DNA from: PALSA-1006 sp964532405
Lineage (GTDB): Bacteria; Pseudomonadota; Gammaproteobacteria; Burkholderiales; Gallionellaceae
Direction of reading: 5' to 3'
Assembly: GCA_964532405.1 (NCBI GenBank)
Contig: CAZHIC010000024.1
Location: 1 to 34,818, forward strand
Length of the DNA stretch: 34,818 nt
Below are positions 24,752 through 31,254 of the stretch, in pieces (within the stretch, counting starts at the first letter, position 1; each line of letters opens with the position of its first letter). Made by a program: the position numbers and the translations under genes. A model generated the notes under the pieces. That model searched no databases, was not told where the DNA came from, and worked only from the letters and a program-made list of their open reading frames with translations.

Positions 24752-25527
24752 GCCGCCTCCCCACCGAGATACGCGGCGATCACCGCTGCGTCATTGCGCA
24801 CCTGTTCCGGCACGCCCTCGGCGATTTTCTTGCCGTAGTCCAGCACGGCCACGCGGTCGCACAGACCCATGATGAGTTTTACATCGTGCTCGATGAGCAG
24901 CACGGTGATGCCGCTGTCGCGGATTTTTTTCATCAGCGTTTTCAGGCTCTCAGTCTCGGTGGCGTTCATTCCGGCGGCGGGTTCGTCCAGCGCGAGCAGC
25001 TTGGGCTCGGTCGCTAGGGCGCGCGCGATTTCCAGCCTGCGCTGTTCGCCGTAGGAAAGATTTTTCGCCAACGTGTTTGAAGGACGACGGATGCCGACGT
25101 AGCGCAGCAATTCGTACGCGCGCTCGGCGATGGCGCGCTCTTCTTCTCTCGCCGCGCCGTTGTGCGTGAGCGCGCCCCAAATGCCGGAATGCGTGCGCAG
25201 ATGCCGCCCAACCATAACGTTCTCCAGCGCCGTCATGTTGGCGAACAGGCGGATGTTTTGGAAGGTGCGCGCGATGCCCGCCTGCGCCAGCACATGCGGC
25301 TTGCAGCGCACATAGGCGCTACCGTCAAAATTGAACGTACCTTGATCCAGTTGATATAACCCGGTGATGACGTTGAACAACGTGGTCTTGCCCGCACCGT
25401 TCGGCCCGATGATCCCGTAGATTTCCCCGCGTTTGATGTGCAGCGAAACACCGGACAGTGCGGTCAATCCGCCGAAGTGTTTGCACACGCCGGACAGCTC
25501 CAACAAAATGTCATTTAGAGGCGTCAT
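24748..25527 (-). CDS. livG: Branched-chain amino acid ABC transporter ATPase LivG
   Basis: First ATPase of the Liv importer, 259 residues. Walker A is GPNGAGKTTLFN, the signature is LSYGEQRRLEIARALA, and Walker B is LLALDEPAAGMN. The LivG-specific C-terminus (CDRVAVLDYGKKIAEGVPEQ) is present. The gene overlaps livM by 17 bases and livF by four. Confidence 0.96.
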   Translation of the reverse strand: MTPLNDILLELSGVCKHFGGLTALSGVSLHIKRGEIYGIIGPNGAGKTTLFNVITGLYQLDQGTFNFDGSAYVRCKPHVLAQAGIARTFQNIRLFANMTALENVMVGRHLRTHSGIWGALTHNGAAREEERAIAERAYELLRYVGIRRPSNTLAKNLSYGEQRRLEIARALATEPKLLALDEPAAGMNATETESLKTLMKKIRDSGITVLLIEHDVKLIMGLCDRVAVLDYGKKIAEGVPEQVRNDAAVIAAYLGGEAA

Positions 25528-26608
25528 ACACCGTATCCTGTTCTTGCTGCCCCACGGCTTCGTCCGGCGTTAGTTCGCGCCGACGCTGGCTGGATGGCCA
25601 CAATCCGGCGGGACGCCACAGCATCACCAGAATCAGCGCCAACCCGAACATCAACATACGCAGACTTTCCGGATCGACCACGATCTTGCCGAACAAGGCG
25701 AGCTGCAGCGGGCCTGCGCCGTGGCGGAACGCTTCGGGCAATATCACCAGCAACACGCCGCCCAGTACCACGCCCGCGATGTTGCCCATGCCGCCCAGCA
25801 CCACCATGCACAAGATCATCACCGATTCCATCAGGCTGAAACTCTCCGGGCTGACGAAACCTTGAAAACCCGCGAACAGGCCGCCGGAGACGCCGCCGAA
25901 AGTCGCGCCCATGGCGAACGCCAGCAGCTTGATGTTGCGCGTGTTGATGCCCATCGCACTCGCCGCCACTTCGTCTTCGCGTATCGCCATCCACGCGCGT
26001 CCGATGCGCGAATGCTGCAAGCGCAGCGAAACGAAGATCACCAGCAGAGTAAATCCGAGGAACAGGTAGTAATGCAGATGCACCGTGGTGAAATCCAAAC
26101 CGAACAATTCGTGTGTCTTACCGAAAGAAAAATCGCCCACGCGCAACGGGTCGATGCTGCTGATACCTTGCGGGCCGTTGGTGATATTGACCGGCGCATT
26201 CAGGTTGTTCATGAAAATGCGGATGATTTCGCCGAAGCCCAGCGTGACGATGGCGAGGTAGTCGCCGCGCAAACGCAAAGTGGGCGCACCGAGCAACACG
26301 CCGAACACACAGGCCAGCAACGCACCCAGCGGCAGCACCGCCCACAACGGCCAGTGCAACCCGAACTGCGGCGAGCCGAGCAGCGCATAGGTGTAAGCAC
26401 CAACGGCGAAGAACGCGATGTAGCCCAGATCAAGCAAGCCCGCATAGCCGACCACGATGTTCAACCCCAGCGCGAGCATGATGTAGAGCAGCGCGAAGTC
26501 GGCGATGCGTACCCAACCGTGACCGAGCAAAGAGTCAACGATGAACGGCAACACCAGCAGGACAAGAGCCAAAGCCAAGTGGCGATTGGCGGGACGATGC
26601 AGCTTCAT
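25511..26608 (-). CDS. livM: Branched-chain amino acid ABC transporter permease LivM
   Basis: Inner-membrane permease, 365 residues, about nine to ten membrane segments. Family motifs include LNIVVGYAGLLDLGYIAFFA, ANSP-like LRLRGDYLAIVTLGFGEIIR and IGRAWMAIREDEVAASAMGI (the ATPase-coupling EAA-like loop). It overlaps livH by four bases. The C-terminal tail after the last membrane segment is short and polar. Confidence 0.96.
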   Translation of the reverse strand: MKLHRPANRHLALALVLLVLPFIVDSLLGHGWVRIADFALLYIMLALGLNIVVGYAGLLDLGYIAFFAVGAYTYALLGSPQFGLHWPLWAVLPLGALLACVFGVLLGAPTLRLRGDYLAIVTLGFGEIIRIFMNNLNAPVNITNGPQGISSIDPLRVGDFSFGKTHELFGLDFTTVHLHYYLFLGFTLLVIFVSLRLQHSRIGRAWMAIREDEVAASAMGINTRNIKLLAFAMGATFGGVSGGLFAGFQGFVSPESFSLMESVMILCMVVLGGMGNIAGVVLGGVLLVILPEAFRHGAGPLQLALFGKIVVDPESLRMLMFGLALILVMLWRPAGLWPSSQRRRELTPDEAVGQQEQDTVYDASK

Positions 26609-27528
26609 GCGCGCTCCGCCACACGTTCGCCCAGCAAGCCGGAGGGACGGAACACCAGCACCGCGATCAGCACAAAAAAGGCGAACACGTCCTGATAGTT
26701 GCTGCCGAAGAAGCCGCCGCTCAAATCGCCGATGTAGCCCGCGCCCAAACTCTCGATCAGACCCAGCACCACGCCGCCCAGCATCGCTCCGCGCAGATTG
26801 CCGATACCGCCCAACACCGCCGCAGTAAAGGCTTTCAGACCGAGCATGAAGCCCATGTAGTAATGCACGATGCCGTAGTTGGCGCTAACCATAAAGCCCG
26901 CCACGGCAGCCAACGCCGAGCCCAGCATGAAGGTGGAGGAGATCACGCGGTTGATGTCTACGCCCATCAGTGCAGCGGCGGAGGGATTCTCGGCCACCGC
27001 GCGCATGGCGCGGCCGAAGCGGCTGCGATGGATCAGCACCATCAATCCCGCCATCATGAGCAGCGCGACCAGCACAATGGCGATTTGTACGTCGGTGATG
27101 ATCGCGCCGCCCAATTCATGCAGACCATTGGTAAAGGGCAAAGGGAAAGCGTGGTATTCGCGGCCCCAGATCATCATCGCCAGATTTTGCAGCACGATAG
27201 AAACGCCAATGGCGGTAATCAAAGGAGCGAGTCGCGGCGCATTGCGCAACGGGCGGTAAGCGACGCGTTCGATGCCGTAGCCCAGCGCCATGCACGCGGC
27301 GACGGCAACCATCAAACTGCACAACACGGCCAGCACGGGAGCGAACGCTGCCGCCAGCAATGCTTGCGACACAGTCAACGCCACCATCGCACCGACCATC
27401 ACCACCTCGCCGTGCGCGAAATTGATCAGACCGAGGATGCCATACACCATGGTGTAACCGAGCGCGACCAGCGCATACACGCTGCCCTGTACCAAGCCAT
27501 TGACGATTTGCTGAAGGAGAATGTCCAT
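26605..27528 (-). CDS. livH: Branched-chain amino acid ABC transporter permease LivH
   Basis: Inner-membrane permease, 307 residues. The start MDILLQQIVNGLVQGSVYAL and LGYTMVYGILGLINFAHGEV are diagnostic, as is FGRAMRAVAENPSAAALMGV. A 33-base perfect inverted repeat sits only 17 bases upstream of its ATG. LivH is separated from livK by a terminator, so expression may rely on read-through or on its own start. Confidence 0.96.
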   Translation of the reverse strand: MDILLQQIVNGLVQGSVYALVALGYTMVYGILGLINFAHGEVVMVGAMVALTVSQALLAAAFAPVLAVLCSLMVAVAACMALGYGIERVAYRPLRNAPRLAPLITAIGVSIVLQNLAMMIWGREYHAFPLPFTNGLHELGGAIITDVQIAIVLVALLMMAGLMVLIHRSRFGRAMRAVAENPSAAALMGVDINRVISSTFMLGSALAAVAGFMVSANYGIVHYYMGFMLGLKAFTAAVLGGIGNLRGAMLGGVVLGLIESLGAGYIGDLSGGFFGSNYQDVFAFFVLIAVLVFRPSGLLGERVAERA

Positions 27529-27544
27529 AAACTAAAAGACAACC

Positions 27545-27619
27545 AGCCACGGATGAACACAGATTAACACGGATAAATCCCATGTTTTTATCCGTGTTAA
27601 TCTGTGTTCATCCGTGGCT
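27545..27619. repeat. Perfect 33-base inverted repeat between livK and livH
   Basis: The arms at 27545-27577 and 27587-27619 are exact reverse complements (begin AGCCACGGATGAACACAG) with a nine-base loop. This CCACGGATGAACAC-type palindrome is a known kind of dispersed intergenic repeat. RNA from either strand would fold into a very stable hairpin just upstream of the livH start. Confidence 0.9.
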
Positions 27620-27644
27620 AAAGATTTTTTTGAACCATAAGAAA

Positions 27645-27667
27645 AAGCGACACACGAAGTGTCGCTT
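27645..27667 (-). terminator. Rho-independent terminator after livK
   Basis: On the minus strand: stem AAGCGACAC and GTGTCGCTT (27659-27667 and 27645-27653) around a five-base loop, followed by TTTTTCTT. It starts 19 bases after the livK stop. It would keep livK mRNA in excess over livHMGF. Confidence 0.85.
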
Positions 27668-27686
27668 CGGATTATGCAATGAAACA

Positions 27687-28865
27687 TCACGGCGCAATGC
27701 CGCCCATCGTTTCCACCGCTTGCCACTTGCCCTGACGCACCTGATACATCGTGATTGCGCCGCCCTTGAGGTCGCCCTTCTCGTCGAAGGCGATCTTGGC
27801 GGTCACGCCGTCATGCACCACCTTGCCCAGTTCCGGCAAATATTTGGCGGGCTCGGCTGAACCGGCTTTTTGCATCGCGGCGATCATCACGTTCACGGCA
27901 TCGTAGCAATACGTGGCATACAACTGGATGGGCTGTTTGAATCGCGCTGCATAACGGCTGGCGAAATCACGCCCGTTCGGCATTTTGTCCAAAGGCACGC
28001 CGGGCAAGGAAGCATAAGTGCCTTCGGCAGCAGGACCGGCGTTCTCAATGAGTTTCGGCGTGTAGCCGCCATCGCCCATCATGAACTGCGTCTTCATGCC
28101 CAGCGTGCGCAGCTGCTTGACCATAGGCGCGCCCTGCGGGTCCATGCCGCCGAAGAACACGAGGTCGGGCTGCTTGCCTTTAATCGAGGTCAGCACGGCG
28201 GCAAAATCAATCGCCTTGTCGGTGGTGTATTGGCGGGAGACGATCTCTGCACCGCTGGCCTGTGCCGCTTTCACGAACTCATCCGCGATACCTTGGCCGT
28301 AAGCCGTGCGGTCATCCAGCACCGCGATTTTTTTCGCGCCCAGATTTTTCGTCGCATATTCGCCCAGCACTTTTCCCTGCTGGGCATCGTTCGCCATCAC
28401 GCGGAACGCGGTCTTGAAACCCTGTGCGGTGTAAGCCACCACAGTGGCCGAAGGAGAAATCTGCGGAATACCGTTGTCGCTGTAGATACGGGAAGCGGGA
28501 ATGGTCGTGCCGGAATTGAGATGCCCGATGACCCCGTTCACTTTGGCGTCCACCAGCTTTTGCGCCACGATAGTTGCGGCCTTGGGGTCGGTCTGATCAT
28601 CTTCGCTCAACAATTCAAAACGCACCTTCTTGCCGCCGATGGTTACACCTTTGGCATTCGCATCTTCTATCGCCATGCGCGTACCGTTCTCGTTGTCCTT
28701 GCCGATGTGCGCCTGCGGGCCGGTAAGCGGCGCGGAAGCACCGATCTTCACCACCAACTCACCCGCATCTGTGGGCTGCGCCACTTGCGTTTCAGTCTTA
28801 TCGCAGCCAGCCAAAATCGCTGCAACGGTCAACGCAAAAAACAGGGGAGACTTATTGAATGGCAT
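27687..28865 (-). CDS. livK: Branched-chain amino acid ABC transporter substrate-binding protein (lipoprotein type)
   Basis: Periplasmic receptor of the Liv importer, 392 residues. The signal peptide ends in a lipobox (I17-L-A-G-C21), so Cys21 is probably lipidated; Asp follows at position 22. The mature part is a type I periplasmic-binding fold with KIGASAPLTGPQAHIGKDNE, PQISPSATVVAYTAQGFKTA and AYGQGIADEFVKAAQ. Lipid anchoring is less usual for a Gram-negative LivK. A partial degraded copy lies at 29565-29856. Confidence 0.92.
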   Translation of the reverse strand: MPFNKSPLFFALTVAAILAGCDKTETQVAQPTDAGELVVKIGASAPLTGPQAHIGKDNENGTRMAIEDANAKGVTIGGKKVRFELLSEDDQTDPKAATIVAQKLVDAKVNGVIGHLNSGTTIPASRIYSDNGIPQISPSATVVAYTAQGFKTAFRVMANDAQQGKVLGEYATKNLGAKKIAVLDDRTAYGQGIADEFVKAAQASGAEIVSRQYTTDKAIDFAAVLTSIKGKQPDLVFFGGMDPQGAPMVKQLRTLGMKTQFMMGDGGYTPKLIENAGPAAEGTYASLPGVPLDKMPNGRDFASRYAARFKQPIQLYATYCYDAVNVMIAAMQKAGSAEPAKYLPELGKVVHDGVTAKIAFDEKGDLKGGAITMYQVRQGKWQAVETMGGIAP

Positions 28866-28936
28866 AATGTAAATCCGGTAAGCAAAAAGACGGCGGGATT
28901 ATGCGTAGCCCCCCAGACCTTGTCAATTTGAGTGCA

Positions 28937-28963
28937 ATAAAAAAGCCGGCTTGCGCCGGCTTT
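28937..28963 (-). terminator. Rho-independent terminator after cyc1
   Basis: Stem AAAGCCGGC (28942-28950) and GCCGGCTTT (28955-28963) with a TTGC loop (GCAA on the transcript). On the minus strand it is followed by a T-run. A nearly identical copy follows cyc2. Confidence 0.85.
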
Positions 28964-28981
28964 CTAAGAGCAAAAAATTAA

Positions 28982-29335
28982 TTACTTAGCCAGAGCCAGA
29001 ACGAACTCGACCAGTTCCTTTATGTCAGCGTGTTTGGTGCCTGCTGCGTCGTTTGCTGGCATAGGCATAGAACCCCAGTGACCGGAACCACCCTTGGATA
29101 CCTTCATGATCAAACCTTCTTCCAGAGGATATTCCTTGCCGTTGAATTCAAACTTGGCAACACCCTTGTACTTCTTGGAAACGTCGTGCCAAGCTGGACC
29201 AACCACTTTTTTGTCGATTGCGTGGCAAGCTGTGCAGTTGTTTTTCTTTGCCAGAGGCGGCATATCTGTTGCCATTGCGGAACCAACAACCATCAGGCCT
29301 GCTGCAGCAATCATGCTAACCAAAATAGATTTCAT
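28982..29335 (-). CDS. Class I cytochrome c (copy 1)
   Basis: Small periplasmic electron carrier. The 117-residue precursor has a signal peptide with cleavage after SAMA (about residue 22), a haem motif C34-T-A-C37-H38 and a likely axial Met92 in GSMPMPANDAAG, the cytochrome c-551/c-552 layout. Compared with copy 2 it has about nine extra residues in the loop between the haem site and Met (KFEFNGKEYPLEEGL). A good ribosome site (AGGGA) is seven bases before the ATG. Its redox partner is unknown; the high-potential Met/His type fits a carrier to a terminal oxidase. Confidence 0.92.
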   Translation of the reverse strand: MKSILVSMIAAAGLMVVGSAMATDMPPLAKKNNCTACHAIDKKVVGPAWHDVSKKYKGVAKFEFNGKEYPLEEGLIMKVSKGGSGHWGSMPMPANDAAGTKHADIKELVEFVLALAK

Positions 29336-29479
29336 AGTCTTTCCCTGTAAAATTGAACACCGTTAATATTTAGGATTATTACCCCGGACGTATTCTAAAC
29401 AACCCTGCCGACTGTGCAAACTCGCTTTGCGCAGACTGCCTACTAACGCCTAACTTGATAGAACGGTTGACACACTATG

Positions 29480-29564
29480 CCTCTTCCAGCCATTTGATCA
29501 TACCCGCCCATTGTCCCAAATCTTGTTCCGCGAGATGAGGGGGACGTCAAAGATGCTCTTGCCC
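29480..29564 (-). pseudogene. 3' fragment of parA (duplication remnant)
   Basis: The bases correspond to the end of the intact parA gene (30442-30529). The fragment lost one base (GATGAGGAGGGACG in parA, GATGAGGGGGACG here), which shifts the frame after DVP. The original stop is also changed. It is joined to a livK fragment at 29558-29564. Confidence 0.85.
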
Positions 29565-29856
29565 AACAACGGCAGATATTTGGCAGGCTCCGCTGAATCG
29601 GCTTGTTGTATCGCGGCGATCATCACGTTCACCGCATCGTAGCAATAGGGTGCATACAATTGGATGGGCTGTTTGAACTGCGCTGCATAACGGGTGGCGA
29701 AATCGCGCCCACCCTGCATCTTGTCCAAAGGCACGCCGGGCAAGGAAGCATAAGTGCCTTCGGATTGCGCCGCTTTTACAAACTCATCCGCGATCTTTTT
29801 TGCGCCCATATTTTTCGTCACATAACTGAAAGAGGGGAAATTTTATTGAAGGACAT
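29565..29856 (-). pseudogene. Internally deleted livK copy
   Basis: The start codon (29854-29856) and first codons (MSFNKISPL) resemble livK, but a stop follows within a few codons. Beyond it, three livK pieces remain: TKNMGAKKI, ADEFVKAAQ, and a long block from EGTYASLPGVPLDK to SAEPAKYLPLLGK. The two inner junctions preserve the reading frame, so a 107-codon chimeric ORF (29498-29821) survives. It lacks a signal peptide and most of the binding fold, so no transport function is expected. Confidence 0.85.
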
Positions 29857-29928
29857 AATGTGAATCCGTTAAGCAAAAAAACGGCGGGATTATGCGTAGC
29901 CCCCCAGACCTTGTCAATTTGAGTGCCA

Positions 29929-29956
29929 TAAAAAAGCCGGCTTGCGCCGGCTTTTT
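29929..29956 (-). terminator. Rho-independent terminator after cyc2
   Basis: A perfect 11-base stem AAAAAGCCGGC (29931-29941) and GCCGGCTTTTT (29946-29956) with a TTGC loop. It is the duplicated counterpart of the terminator after cyc1, and stronger because the stem is longer. Confidence 0.85.
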
Positions 29957-29971
29957 AAGAGCAAAAGCTAA

Positions 29972-30298
29972 TTACTTGGCCAGACCCAAAATGAATGCTA
30001 CCAGTTCCTTCATGTCAGCTTGCTTTGTACCAGCTGCGTCGTTAGCTGGCATAGGCATAGAACCCCAGACACCGGAACCGCCCTTAGATACCTTGGTGAT
30101 CAGCTTGGCTTCTGCACCTGCAACGCCCTTGTACTTCTTGGACACTTCCATCCAAGCTGGACCAACCACTTTTTTGTCGATTGCGTGACAAGCTGTGCAG
30201 TTGTTTTTCTTTGCCAGAGGCGGCATATCTGTTGCCATTGCGGAACCAACAACCATCAGGCCTGCTGCAGCAATCATGCTAACCAAAATAGATTTCAT
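29972..30298 (-). CDS. Class I cytochrome c (copy 2)
   Basis: Paralogue of cyc1, 108 residues. Residues 1-49 are the same as in cyc1, including the signal peptide and CTACH haem site; the rest differs (MEVSKKYKGVAGAEAKLITK). The axial Met (GSMPMPANDAAGTK) is kept. All haem-binding features are intact, so both copies are probably functional. The 5' leader and ribosome site are the same as in cyc1. Confidence 0.92.
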   Translation of the reverse strand: MKSILVSMIAAAGLMVVGSAMATDMPPLAKKNNCTACHAIDKKVVGPAWMEVSKKYKGVAGAEAKLITKVSKGGSGVWGSMPMPANDAAGTKQADMKELVAFILGLAK

Positions 30299-30441
30299 AG
30301 TCTTTCCCTGTAAAATTGAACACCGTTAATATTTGGATTTATTACCCCGGGCGCATTCTAAACAACTCCGTCGAATTTGCAACCCCGCTTTATTTGAAAG
30401 CGTTCATTCTCACCTAGCCTGATAGAAAGGATAACGCCCCT

Positions 30442-31053
30442 TCATTCTTCAAGCCACTTAATCAAATCCGCCCATTGTTCCAAATCTTGTGCCGCGAGAT
30501 GAGGAGGGACGTCAAAGATGCTCTTGCCCTCGAACGCGGCATTCACATAGACCTGCGCCTCGCGCAAATAGCCCAGAATCGGCAGATCGAGTTGCGCGAG
30601 AAATTGCTCCAATGTGACCGCTGCGCGGGTGCGAGGAGCCATACGCATACCTACCACGCCGATCTGCACCCGGCCTTTGCGTGCGGTCTTCAAATCGCTC
30701 AATGCCTGCAAAAAATCATAACTGGCCTGAATGTCGAACAAGGAAGGGGCGATCGGCACGATGATCTTATGCACCAGTTTGATCGCATGTTCCAGATTCT
30801 TGCCATGCAATCCCGCCGGAGAGTCGATCACCAGCACATCTGCATGATCGGCTTTTTCCCGCTCACTCTGCACTGGCCAAATGATAGGCAAACTGCTGTC
30901 GCGCTGGGCTAACCACAGATTGGCCGATCTCTGCCGATCCAGATCAAGCATCGCCACATGTCTGCCCGTCGAGGCCAAATAACCCGCGATGTTGGTGCTC
31001 AGCGTTGTCTTGCCACTGCCGCCTTTGGGGTTAGCTATCAATATGGCTTGCAT
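30442..31053 (-). CDS. ParA/MinD-like P-loop ATPase (orphan)
   Basis: Deviant Walker ATPase of the ParA family, 203 residues. The motif is NPKGGSGKTT, with the signature Lys10 and P-loop Lys15. DVLVIDSPAGLHG is the Walker B region, and PIAPSLFDIQASYDFLQAL follows the family layout. ATG 31053 was chosen over the adjacent ATG 31056 because the AGGAGG site is then six bases away. No ParB or parS-like partner is visible. It may position a cargo other than the chromosome. Its 3' end was duplicated at 29480-29564. Confidence 0.88.
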   Translation of the reverse strand: MQAILIANPKGGSGKTTLSTNIAGYLASTGRHVAMLDLDRQRSANLWLAQRDSSLPIIWPVQSEREKADHADVLVIDSPAGLHGKNLEHAIKLVHKIIVPIAPSLFDIQASYDFLQALSDLKTARKGRVQIGVVGMRMAPRTRAAVTLEQFLAQLDLPILGYLREAQVYVNAAFEGKSIFDVPPHLAAQDLEQWADLIKWLEE

Positions 31054-31254
31054 CATGCTCCTCCTGATTGGGTTCAACGGTTAAGTGCTGCGAACAATAA
31101 CGTAGTGATTCCATCTCTGTGACCAATGTTACTCGAAAACACGCAATACATTGCCGCATCATTGCCCCACTTGTATGACACCGCACCTTTGTCGCCAGAG
31201 TCACCCTACAGCGTTGGCTTGCGCGCGGCGGAGCAGGGGCTCCACGCTGCCGCG

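Larger units (their letters stand above)
27822..30529. repeat. Diverged tandem duplication of a livK - cytochrome c - parA segment
   Basis: Reading left to right: livK, cyc1 and a parA 3' fragment (copy 1), then a livK fragment, cyc2 and intact parA (copy 2). The join between copies is at CTTGCCC (29558-29564). The same seven bases occur in livK at 27822-27828 and in parA at 30523-30529. The ancestral unit was therefore about 1.7 kb. Copy 2 is shorter because livK' has lost internal pieces. Confidence 0.85.

Noticed and set aside
25721..26695. Plus-strand open frame of 324 codons rich in His, Gln and Arg, antisense to livM
   Set aside because: Its composition is that of a shadow frame, it has no ribosome site, and livM on the other strand is certain.
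26863..27567. Plus-strand open frame of 234 codons antisense to livH
   Set aside because: Low-complexity His/Gln-rich shadow of livH with no start signal.
27870..28931. Plus-strand open frame of 353 codons antisense to livK
   Set aside because: No recognisable domain, and it is a frame shadow of the well-supported livK gene.
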